NCBI RefSeq assembly: GCF_003576645.1
Contig: NC_044922.1
Location: 12,430,191-12,494,190, forward strand
Origin: Ipomoea triloba
Lineage: Eukaryota; Streptophyta; Magnoliopsida; Solanales; Convolvulaceae
DNA length: 64,000 bases
Direction: 5' to 3'
How positions within the stretch are numbered: the first letter of the stretch is position 1; the number at the start of each line of letters is the position of its first letter. Shown in pieces: positions 54,839 to 64,000 of the stretch. Position numbers and translations under genes: made by a program. The notes below the pieces were generated by a model. The model made no database searches. It saw only the letters and a program-made list of their open reading frames with translations, and had not been told where the DNA came from.

Positions 54839-56523
54839 CCCTCCTCAATTGTTTTGTTTTTTGCACAAATATTAAGGTGCCACATAGGAGGAAAGGGGAA
54901 GCAAAAAAGAAAAAAAAAAAGTGAAACAGAAAAGCAGAGGAAAAAATATATATTGTGGTGGATGGAAAGTTTGGGATTGAACATCATAGTAATGCATGGT
55001 TAGGAGGTGGGGATTGAATTGTACAAGGATTTCCATATCCATCATATTGGTTGCCCTCATAAGATTGACAATCATAGTATCTTCCATGATCCATCATGAG
55101 AATCCCTTACAATCAAATCAAAAGATATAGACTTGCAGGCACATTAGCAAAATTTTTTATTTTATTTATTTTTTGGTTTTTTTGGTGATTAAATAAAATA
55201 AAATAAAAACTTGATCTCCTAAGAATTCACTAACTTTAATGCTAGAAATAAAACAATCACACAATACAATCAAATAAACCAATACCCGGCAACGGCGCCA
55301 AAATGTGATGAGTATAGATGTGAGTGTAAATATGGGTGTAAAATGTCGTATCGCTGAGGATTGGGGCTATGGCATGTATTGTGTGACTTATTAAATTCTA
55401 GGCACTCAAGTATTGGAATTCACTAGAATCCAAGCAAATTATAATTAAATATGGGAAATAAAAAGAATGCAAATAAAATAAGGGATAAATTATATGATAA
55501 AAGAGTGGGGACAGATTAGGAGTATTGCAATCTTGATGCTCTAACAAACTCAAAATTAGGGAAAAACAATTAACTAAGGGATTTATTGGTAATGCACTCA
55601 AGAATTCAAGTTAGCTACTTTCGTAATCAATAACAAGAATTAGGCTAAGATTGCCCCACTTTCGTGATGCATCAATCATAACCTTAAACACAAAAGCATT
55701 ATAAGGCCCCAAATTACCCCTATTCTCATAGTAGGAAAATTTGGGTTGAAATTGGTTATGCTGAGTCTTTCACCCAACTTTCGTTGTGATGAAATCCTCT
55801 CTAAAACAAATTCATAAAAGCTACGCATCAATTATCAATAAGAGGAAAATATAATCCAACTCAAACATAAACCCTAGGTAAACAATTATTTCCCTTTATG
55901 CAATAATCACAAATCTAGCATCAAGAATAGCAATAGGACCCTAATCCAAACCCAAAAGCTAACTACTCATGCATCATAAAAGTAAATAAAACAAAGCAAT
56001 AATATAAAACCATAAACATAGCAAGAAATCTGAAAAGAAAGTAAATAAAGGAATAAGAGAACTTTACTGATGAAGAACAAATCCAACTTCAATCCGAGAT
56101 TCCAAGCTTGAAATTAAATAATCTAATATATAACTAATCTAAATTATGCTAGGGAAATATAAAGAGATCAGAAGGGGAAAAATAAACTAAAACTAGCTAG
56201 GACTGGAGCTCTGTAAGGAAACTTCTTAAATTGTAGAGAATATGTAAAATATATAGGAGATAGATGGGCCTTGGGCCCATGAGACAACTTCCAATTCTTT
56301 TCCTATTCTTATTCTTGTTTCCTATTCTTTCTTTTGGTAATTTCATTTTTCTTCCAAAACTTGTCCAAACTGCTCCAAAATTCTTCATTTCCTGCTCCTT
56401 TTGGATAATTCAACCCTTGTAACAATATAACACACAAACAATTCTCAATTTCACTGGGATAAAGAAAATAAATATCAAAACAACTAAAATAAGGGGTGAA
56501 TTATTGTACAAAATAGTAGATAT
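54839..56523 (-). mobile_element. Truncated gypsy-type retrotransposon: LTR, PBS and gag start
   Basis: On minus, a candidate LTR runs from TGATATCTAC (about 56523) to CATCACA (about 55311). It is followed by TGGCGCCGTTGCCGGG (55289-55304), the primer-binding sequence typical of plant Athila-like gypsy elements. A gag-like leader follows, with MMDHGRYYDCQSYEG near 55099 and YYDVQSQTFHPPQYI in another frame (about 54950). The element stops near 54839-54900 at a GGCCCTCCTCAATTG block with A-rich sequence. Protease, polymerase and the second LTR are absent. The LTR start abuts F-box fragment L. Confidence 0.65.
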
Positions 56524-56677
56524 CAAAAGTTCAGTTGTGTAAGATTGGACCAGTCACCTCTCCAAATGGAAGATAAAACACCTATACTAGCAGCATTTTT
56601 AATTGGCAACAATCCCAATATGTGTGGTCAAGTATGTCCGCCGGAAGTTGACTGATTCTATCTCTACCCTGTGCCAT
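56524..56677 (-). pseudogene. L: F-box N-terminal fragment
   Basis: It starts ATGGCACAGGGTAGAG at 56677 and reads RISQLPADILDH. Two extra bases (CACACATATTGGG) shift the frame, after which ILGLLPIKNAAS-like and SSIWR-like codons continue in another frame. Homology ends exactly at the gypsy LTR boundary, so the rest of the gene was lost. It belongs to the I/J/K subfamily. Confidence 0.8.
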
Positions 56678-57077
56678 AATCTATAACCTTAATTCAAATT
56701 AAATAACAAATGAATCAAAATTAAAAACATAATCCAAAAATGAGTGAACTTGCTTGTCCATAGTGATTAAAGTGCAAGTCTTAAACATAAGCAGGATTAT
56801 ATATAGGGATATGCCAATAAAGAACATGAACATTGGAGTATGTAAGGTATAGTAGAAATTAAACATATATTTCTCCCATAATTTAATCCACTAAAAATAT
56901 ATCAGCCCTACCATTCAAGTAGACCGGCAGTGGGCAGATAATGCTGGTTGAAATAAAAATAGCTTGTTTGGCCTTCTATTTATAAGATCACATTTTCAAA
57001 GAGTAATAGTAATACTATTACAGTACATTTATTTGTTCTTATCCATATTTCATTTAATGCTGACTGATACATTTTCA
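56678..57077. other. 5' flank of L, no other feature
   Basis: About 56678-56880 is a diverged I/J/K leader intron (ATTCAAATTAAATAACAAAT, CATAATCCAAAAATGAG). The GC-rich leader exon is not visible. Confidence 0.45.
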
Positions 57078-57590
57078 AAGGGTTGCAAAAATCCCGCTTA
57101 GGCGTCGGTTAATCTCCGCCTAGACTCTAGGCGCCGGTCGACCGCCTAACGTATCACCTTAAATGGTGGCCTAGGCGGTTGGCCGGCTAGGCGACCACCC
57201 AGACCACCTAAGTACTGCCTAGGGCGCTTAGGTGCTGACCGCCTAGGCCTCCTAGGCACCGACTAGGCCGTCTAGTCGATTCATTAACTATTATTTTTTT
57301 AAATGGGTTATTTCACTTAAAACAACATTGCTTTGAGCGAAATAACCCTAAATTGTACAAACTCTAGATATTTTTTAGGTTAATATTTAATATTTTAGTA
57401 CTAACTATTAAAGTATTATATAATTTATAATTATTATTCTTTAAAAAATTAAAAATACTTAAACAAATTTTTAAAAATAAAAAATAAAATAAAAAATATG
57501 CGGGCGCCTAGGCGCCGATTAATCCCCACCTCGACGTCCTAGGCGCTAGGCGCTCCCCGAACGCCTAGCAATTTTTTCAACCATGATTAT
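57078..57590. mobile_element. TIR element rich in GCCTAGGCG words
   Basis: The left end GGTTGCAAAAATCCCGCTTA and the right end (reverse complement) GGTTGAAAAAATTGCTAGGC are inverted to each other. The interior left half and right terminal 90 bp are dense in CTAGGCG/CGCCTAG, around an AT-rich middle (57290-57495). About 510 bp, non-coding. The superfamily is uncertain (Mutator- or hAT-like MITE). Confidence 0.65.
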
Positions 57591-57664
57591 TATTGTTGTT
57601 GTTGTTGTTTGATCCATGTAGTATGAATTAGGAGATCACCTGGAGCATTATGCATGGCATGTAA

Positions 57665-57730
57665 TATTATTATTATTATTATTAATGATATGAATGAAGT
57701 TATTAGTTATAATATTGTTATTGTTAGTGC

Positions 57731-57770
<40 letters not shown>
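57665..57770. repeat. (TTA)n microsatellites
   Basis: Two runs of TTA, at about 57668-57683 and 57733-57768, in simple-sequence-rich DNA. Confidence 0.85.
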
Positions 57771-57772
<2 letters not shown>

Positions 57773-57779
57773 CGTGTGT

Positions 57780-59508
57780 AGTACGGGGTAGTAAATAAGG
57801 CAATACTATTGGCCTATTGCCTTCTTCTTAACTTTTTTTTTTTTAAAGAAAGTGAAAAGAAGGCAATGGTTTGTGGAATTTTCGATTTAAAAAAAATAGT
57901 CTAATTGCCTTCTTTTCAAATAGAGTTTTGAACAGAGGTAATGACATTAGTACTTTACACATTTTTGTTTAGAATTTTAAATCAACACATTTTTGTCCAA
58001 ATGATGTCAAATCCACACAATTATGGATAGTCTCCAGATGATAAGAACAATAGTTTTCGGAATAAACTTATTATTGATCAATCCATGATAATAATTCAAA
58101 GTACATAATGAAATGATGTATATTTAAGGATAAACAAAATCTACTATACTAATTTCAAGCCAAAGAGAGTTAGGCCTAAAATGGGTAGAAAAAATGGCGG
58201 TCAAATTATTTAATCAAATAGATGATTCAGATGAATTATATTATTAATAGAGATTATCTAATTTAACCTTACTTTTATGATTATCCGTTAAGTTTCCGTT
58301 AAATATTCTCTTCTCCGTTAATATTCCGTTAACTTCTAACTTACCCATTAATTTCTATAGGAAAGGTCTTAGGTTCGAACCTAATCTCAATCAAATTTGA
58401 CATAATTAAGTTTCCCACTCTATTTACTCTTATTAAATTAAATAAATTAGTAGGTACAACAAAAAATGATACATATGTATTTCTTTAATTTAGAATTCTA
58501 TGTCTACAATACCTTTATTTGAAAAAATTATTCATTATCAAAAATTAAATTAAATAAGAGAAATAATTTCATTAGTTATATTGTCTTTATTTTCTCTCAT
58601 GCAAAGATTCTTTACATTCAAATTTATCAATTGATATTCATTACATTGTCCATTATCTTATTTTTACAATATCTTGTAATTAAATATCAAAGTTATAGTT
58701 TTCAAAAAAAAAATATCAAAGTTATAGTACAAAATAATGTTATATATTTATTTACCTAGTATTTTATTAATACTATGAAAAAAAAAATTAAAATAATTTG
58801 AAGCTAATTATATTAACTACTTGGGGATTGGTTATGTTGACAAAGAGAATACTCAAATAACCCAACAAATTGAAGCAGAATCGCTCTATTTTACTCTTAT
58901 TGAATTAAATAAATTAGTAGTTACACCAAAAAATGATACATGTGTATTTCTTTAATACCATGAAAAATATAAAAAAGAATAGTTTGAAACCAATCATATT
59001 AACTACTTGGGGGATTTGTTGACAATGAAAGTACTCAAATAACCCATTACCCAGCAAATTGAAGCGAGAGACTACATACCTTTTAATATTTTTGGAATAT
59101 ATAATATTTTAAAATTTCAAATTTTTATTAATTTATTTAATCTTTTTTCTTAAACTAGGGATTTCTTTATCCACAATAACTCATTCAACAATAATGGTTG
59201 AACCAAATGAACCCCAAGCAGAACACCTAAAGGAAAGTCCATAGCTCCTATATCATAATCTCATTGCATGACTATCGATTTAGACTATCATTTTTAGACC
59301 AAATATTTAGACGACTATCGATTTTACAAGGTTGCAAACATTTATTTTAGTAATAATTATAATGAATTTTCTATATTATCTTGGATTCATCTACTTTGAG
59401 TTAGATATTTAGATAAAAAAAATTCGACATTCAATTACCCATGTATAAACTTTTCCTATATAAATATTTATTTTAACATATTCGTGCAATGCGCGTACGT
59501 AAAACTAG
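57780..59508 (+). mobile_element. AT-rich repeats ending in a Helitron-like 3' terminus
   Basis: 59482-59508 reads CGTGC-AAT-GCGCG, a spacer, then CTAG followed by T, similar to the Helitron end at 40017. A diverged direct repeat lies upstream: TACTCTTATTRAATTAAATA at about 58425 and 58893, and ATTAACTACTTGGGG at about 58810 and 58997. GGTTCGAACCTAATCTC at 58372 is a B-box-like motif. The 5' end of the element was not found and no gene was seen. Confidence 0.4.
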
Positions 59509-59821
59509 TAGGAATAATAAATGATAATATTCCTAGAGAGATGGAAAATAAATTATAGTGTGTGCCGCTAAAATACAGAGTCTCAGTATATATAAACCTC
59601 ATAAGATTGAGGGTTGATATCTATCTATGCACTACCGTGCTGGCTAGGGTTAGGGTTGGAGATTCAATTAAGTCCATCGCCTCGTCTCCGCCTTTGCCGA
59701 CATTTCAGCACCGTCGAGGTACGTACGTACTGCATGTGGGTGTTTTCCGCAACGCAAATCCTTAGCTCTACAAAACCCTAAATTAGCATATATTTTCGAT
59801 CGAATTTGCAGATTAAAGAAG
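59509..59821 (+). promoter_or_regulatory. Leader region of the F-box/FBA pseudogene
   Basis: Upstream of the ATG at 59822 are GC-richer sequences (ATCGCCTCGTCTCCGCCTTT) and a possible leader intron from GTACGTACG (about 59721) to an AG before the ATG. TATATATAAACC is at about 59590. Confidence 0.4.
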
Positions 59822-60940
59822 ATGGACTACGCTTCAAAAAAATTGAAGAAGATGGACGACGCTACTTCCATAGCTTCTCTTCCCCAAGAGATAATTCTCA
59901 AAATTCTCACCACTCTCCCTCCCAAATCTGCAGTCTCTTTCAGGTGCACCTCTAAATTCTTCTATTCTTTCATCCCTCAGCCGCACTTCGCGTTTAGAAT
60001 CCTCTTCTGGGTCTCATCCACAAATCTGAACACTGTGGGATACACTACTGAAGAGAGCCATGGAAGGCTCCAACCCAGCAGTCTCCAATGCTCAGCAGAT
60101 GAATTGCAGCGTTTTAAACGACTACGACTGGGTGGTTCAAGCTTTGCAGATGGCAAGCTAAGCTTTGTCTGTTCAGCAGAAGTGGAGAGATTACTATCTT
60201 GGACCTTAGTACAAGACAACATATTTCTCTTCCCCAAACATTTGTGGAGCCAGAGCCAGGGTGTAGGGACCGGTGGACAAAAATGAATTCCAGTGTCGAA
60301 AAGGTACAAGGTTTTGAAGTCAGAATTATACGGTAATATTACTCACCAATATCACCAGGGTATGTTGAGGGTTTTAACTCTTGGGGTGGATGAATCATGG
60401 AGGGCGGTGACTACAGAAAACTCCTTCCTCCCTCGCAAGCCCTATGCTAGCTAGTGTTCAAATTGATGGTATTATCTATTTGATACATTTTAAGATAAAT
60501 TGCATGAATGAACAAGAAATAATTGTATTTGATATTGAGACGGAGAATTTAATTAGGGTGATATCTTTTCCCTATATATTCCAACACTCACGTGTTTCGC
60601 CCATGACGTATCGAATTAAATGGTCGACTAGCTTATATTTATGTTGATGTAAAAGAAAGGACCCGAATATTTGTTTGTACTTTGGGACTGGAGTGGGACA
60701 AACATGAGGTTCCTCTTACATTGGAAGAGGCAAAAATTATTAGCCAAGCTGAATTCATGAGCTTTACAACCAATAGTATTGGAGAAATTGTGTTCTTGGG
60801 AGTATGCCTCCTACAATTTTAATTTATGCATGGGGAACACAATTATGGCGAAAGTTTGAGATTACTGGTTATTCACCTTTTGAAAATTTGAGAAGGATGA
60901 TTGTGCATGCTATAGAAGAAAAAGTATATTTTTCTGAATA
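59822..60940 (+). pseudogene. F-box/FBA-type (CPR1-like) pseudogene
   Basis: The first frame (59822-60286) has an F-box at residues about 18-60 (IASLPQEIILKILTTLPPKS, then SFRCTSKFFYSFI), a different class from the FBD genes. Around 60180 one base is missing (GCAGAAGTGGAG), and the usual F-box-associated sequence (GEITILDL-like, LPQTFVEPEPG) continues in another frame. More of the domain appears in later frames: RVLTLGVDESWRAV about 60370-60410, VQIDGIIYLIHF about 60456-60490, and IVHAIEEKVYFSE ending about 60940. Several shifts and stops make it non-functional. Related intact genes act as SCF substrate receptors. Confidence 0.75.
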
Positions 60941-62090
60941 AATTATTCAGAAGATGGATCGGATTGGAGATAAGCGAAAGAATAGATTGAAGATAAACTT
61001 AAAGCTTCCGTACGTGTATGTTAGCCAAAGCCAAAGGGAAATTAAAGTATATTACTGAGTCTGAATGAATTAGAATATTTAGTTTATTTTCATAATCTGC
61101 CCATCTTGTATTACTTTTATCTAAATGGATTTAATTTATCTTAATTTTATATTTTTTGTATGTTGTATTATTGGTAAATTTAAATACTTGGATTGTGTGT
61201 TAGGTTTTCAATATTTTCGACCATTTCTAACTACCAAATGAAGGTGATCGAAAATAGTAAAATACTGATCACTTTTCAACTACCATAGATGGAGGTTGAA
61301 GAAGTTTATTTTTTAAATCTTAATTTTTTTTTACTACTTTTCAAATGGCTGGAAAAGCTATGGCGGCGCATGATTTTTGTTTAATATATTTTTTTTCCAA
61401 TGTTTTTTCTGGCCATGGTAAAGACTCAAAAACAGATAATACTTTAGCAAATGTCTGTTGAATATTATATGCTCAACAAGTTTAATACCCGAACACTGAT
61501 AATGATCCTATTTGGTAAATGACTGTTAGTTGATTAGGTTAGAAGGTATAACTAGTTGATAATATTAGTTGTTTGGTATAATTTTTTTCTCAAAAAGTTA
61601 ATTGAAAAAATTGTTTTGAGCAGCATTTTGAAATTACAAAAAGTTGATTAATCAAACACTTATATTAATTTTTTAACCAAGTCATAGCTAATAGTGATCA
61701 ATTAAGCCAAAATTAACTGATAGGCTAATTATTTTACAAGGTCCAATATGGCTCTCGCATCATTATATCAACTAGTCAACCCCAAATTTGTAGTACATTT
61801 TGGAAGGCATTGTGATAATGGGCATTTGTTTTAGAGTTTGAACAGAAAATACATACAAAAGGATTTTCAAATCTAATGTTTCTGGATTACAAATTGGCCC
61901 AATATATATAAACTTAATACTAATGACAAATTAAAGCAATTAAAACCATTAATGTGTGAATCTCTAAAGCACTTTTAATGTGTGCATGCATTTAATTTGG
62001 CAAGGTCAAGTCAGTTGCTCTTTACCTGATGCTAATGAAGATTTTGGAAATTGGCTTGCTGGTTGTTTTTCCGGAATCTGGTGAAGCTAG
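60941..62090. other. Intergenic, no gene recognised
   Basis: AT-rich. 60950-61060 may be the 3' flank of the F-box/FBA pseudogene. No ORF, RNA gene or element ends were seen. Confidence 0.5.
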
Positions 62091-62092
62091 CT

Positions 62093-64000
62093 TTTTTTCT
62101 TTTTTTTTTTGGATGTACAGGAAGGGCACAGCCCCAGAAAAAAGACAAAAGTTAGTCGCCTCGAAACCTCGGCAGCCCCACTTTATCGCAACGGATGCAC
62201 TCAGCAAACTCTCCAGACGGGCATGTAGAAAACACAAAAATATCCCAACCATCACCGCAGTTTTTGGCTAACCAGTCTGCAGCTTGGTTTTGTTCTCTTA
62301 GTACATGGTAGCATCTTACAGTCCAGTTCCTTCTCATCCAGCTTCTGCACTCAAGGATCATGTTGGACAAGGGTCCTCCTTCGATAACATTGGAATCAGG
62401 ATTGTTGATCCACCGGGTCAGACTAGCCGAGTCACTTTGTATAATTATGTTGTCATATCCCAGTCTCCATGCCATTTTGAGGCCGTAAAGTAGAGCCCAG
62501 GTCTCGGCCATATCCACACTGCATTCCCCCAGTTTCTTTTGGAACCCCTCAATCCAATCACCATTGTGATTTCTTATGACTCCTCCACAGCTAGCAATCT
62601 TAGTACGTTTGTTCCAGCTACCATCCACATTAAGTGCAACCCACCCGAATTCCGGTTTCTCCCAGCAAAGGATATTTCTTGACGGCAAGGCACAGGGTTC
62701 TCTTTGGATATTAGTGCCTTCCAACACAAGATGAATCTCCGAACTATATTTCCTGATCCAGGCTACTTTTTGGTTCTTGTGGGTTTTTTCCTTACGAAAC
62801 ACATAAGCATTTCTCCATTTCCATATGTGCCAACAAATAATACTGACAGCTGCATTCCAATGGTGAAAGCCATACTTTCCTACTCTTACTCTAAGATTTT
62901 TTTCCAACCAAGTATTCCAGCTCATAGTGAGCTCTCTATCGAAATGGTGAGGCGGCATGATGGCTTTCCATACCTCCGTGGCGGTGGGGCACTTCCTTAA
63001 AACGTGGTCGATGTCTTCTTTAGGATTACCACACAGTTGACATTCTTCAACCTCAGTCAGGTGTCTTCTCCTTCTTTCGTCATTGCACATGATTCGACCG
63101 TGCATCACCAGCCACATGAAGTACTTTATCCTATTGGGCAGTTTGATGTTCCAAATCATGTTCCAGTTGATCGTTGTTTGCTCCAAAGATTGGTATTTAG
63201 CTAGTGAATAGGCTGAGCTCACCGAGAATTCACCCAGGGGTGTTCCTTTCCACATAATGGAGTCATTGATGTTGGGATCCTTTGACAAAAAAACTCCCCT
63301 AATTTTATTAACCAGATGAGGAGGAAGAACTTGATTCAGCTTTTGAAGATTCCAACCTGATTCATTGTCCCAATAGTCCCTCACCATGGCTTCTTGTTCT
63401 TCTCTAGATATTTGACTGGTCGCCTCCCGGAGAAGCTCCCCTTCGACAAGCCAGTTTTGAGTCCAAAATCTTGTGTTTCGCCCGCTTCTAATGGCCGTTT
63501 GGATACCATTTTTCAAAATGGGAAGTGCGGCATTAATCCCTTTCCAGGTGTTCGAGCTTCTGGCAGCTGGGCTGATATTTTCCAAACTTGTTTGGTTCTT
63601 GGAATATTTAGCTTTTAGCACTTGAATCCAGGAAGAGTCTTCACCCTTAACAAATCGCCATCCAAGTTTGGCTAAAAAGGCTAGGTTCATTTCTCTCATG
63701 CTTCTTATTCCAAGACCTCCTGCTGATTTTTGTTTTGATATAATCTCCCACTTGACCAAATTACAACCTCTCTTATGCTCCGAGTTTCCCCAAATAAATT
63801 GCCTGATTTTCCTGTCAATGTTGTCACACATCATCTTGGGTATCAAGGCAGTCTGCATCGTGTAGTACGGGATGGAACTCAGCACCGCCTGTGCCAAGAT
63901 GTGCCTACCAGCCAGAGATAGGAACTTGGTTTTCCACCCTTCTAGCCTAGTATTAATTCTGTCTTCTAGGGCTCTAAAGGTGGCCCTAGTGACCCTACCG
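62093..64000 (-). mobile_element. LINE (non-LTR retrotransposon), 3' part
   Basis: Reading leftwards, it includes the C-terminal part of ORF2, a short 3' region and an A-rich tail on minus (about 62092-62110 as a T-rich run on +). The 5' portion lies outside the window. There is no visible damage in the part present, so insertion may be recent. The target duplication cannot be checked. Confidence 0.9.
62152..64000 (-). CDS. LINE ORF2 C-terminal part: RT tail, zf-RVT and RNase H
   Basis: The frame stays open from the window edge at 64000 to the stop at 62152-62154. An internal Met at 63897 begins 581 codons, but it is not a true start: the upstream codons (LEGWKTKFLSLAGR) are the conserved end of the LINE reverse transcriptase region. 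Residue numbers count from that Met. The zf-RVT domain (about 212-310) has C286, C289, H298 and C303. The RNase H domain (about 418-550) has the acidic residues D425 (NVDGSW), E465 (AETWALLYGL), D489 (IQSDSASL) and D541 (NQAADWLAK). No stop or shift. The known role is target-primed reverse transcription. The N-terminal endonuclease and RT core are outside the window. Confidence 0.9.
   Translation of the reverse strand, partial: GRVTRATFRALEDRINTRLEGWKTKFLSLAGRHILAQAVLSSIPYYTMQTALIPKMMCDNIDRKIRQFIWGNSEHKRGCNLVKWEIISKQKSAGGLGIRSMREMNLAFLAKLGWRFVKGEDSSWIQVLKAKYSKNQTSLENISPAARSSNTWKGINAALPILKNGIQTAIRSGRNTRFWTQNWLVEGELLREATSQISREEQEAMVRDYWDNESGWNLQKLNQVLPPHLVNKIRGVFLSKDPNINDSIMWKGTPLGEFSVSSAYSLAKYQSLEQTTINWNMIWNIKLPNRIKYFMWLVMHGRIMCNDERRRRHLTEVEECQLCGNPKEDIDHVLRKCPTATEVWKAIMPPHHFDRELTMSWNTWLEKNLRVRVGKYGFHHWNAAVSIICWHIWKWRNAYVFRKEKTHKNQKVAWIRKYSSEIHLVLEGTNIQREPCALPSRNILCWEKPEFGWVALNVDGSWNKRTKIASCGGVIRNHNGDWIEGFQKKLGECSVDMAETWALLYGLKMAWRLGYDNIIIQSDSASLTRWINNPDSNVIEGGPLSNMILECRSWMRRNWTVRCYHVLREQNQAADWLAKNCGDGWDIFVFSTCPSGEFAECIRCDKVGLPRFRGD

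Noticed and set aside
4430..56677. F-box cluster as an S-locus (SLF) region
   Set aside because: The genes are F-box/LRR/FBD proteins, not the SLF type with FBA domains. The one FBA-like F-box (59822) is a pseudogene and no S-RNase was seen.
62704..63865. Plus-strand ORFs opposite the LINE
   Set aside because: Antisense shadows of the LINE ORF2, which has recognisable domains on minus.

Overview
This is plant nuclear DNA, from a eudicot and probably an asterid. The evidence is AT-rich intergenic sequence, spliceosomal introns, Ty1/copia, Ty3/gypsy-type LTR, LINE, hAT, Helitron, SINE and MITE sequences, and a dense cluster of F-box/LRR/FBD genes of the At1g13570-like type. I suspect Convolvulaceae (Ipomoea-like), but the sequence alone does not prove it. 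Four single-N positions (9101, 28984, 30746, 38414) are each flanked by exact or near-exact direct duplications, so they look like contig joins where overlapping ends were not merged.

Layout. 1-1.8 kb: 5' end of a Ty1/copia element (minus strand) with LTR and primer-binding site. 1.8-4.4 kb: repeats, including a foldback element beside an (AT)n run and a deleted hAT element with TIRs. 4.4-40 kb: an F-box array built from three tandem copies of a convergent pair, an A-type gene on + facing a B-type gene on -. Unit 1 has A1, A2 and A3 (+) and D (-). Unit 2 has B (+, split by a 2.18-kb solo LTR) and E (-). Unit 3 has C (+) and F (-). Two further F-box pseudogenes, G and H (+), lie between units 2 and 3. 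40-41.5 kb: a Helitron carrying a three-exon fragment of an auxin response factor gene. 41.5-56.7 kb: a third F-box subfamily on minus (I, M, J, K, L), itself a segmental duplication, ending in a truncated gypsy-type element. 57-59.5 kb: a MITE, (TTA)n runs and a Helitron-like end. 59.8-60.9 kb: an unrelated F-box/FBA-type pseudogene. 62.1-64 kb: the 3' half of a LINE (minus), open to the window edge.

The intact F-box proteins would be substrate receptors of SCF ubiquitin ligases: an N-terminal F-box to bind Skp1, a leucine-rich region for substrate, and a C-terminal FBD domain. Only A3, C and J look intact from start to stop; I is open but its FBD end is altered. All others carry frameshifts, stops, deletions or insertions, as expected for a birth-and-death cluster. 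A near-perfect inverted duplication of FBD-exon sequence (9781-10096) could fold into a long hairpin and is a plausible small-RNA source aimed at the cluster. With the ARF-carrying Helitron, it is the most interesting item here.
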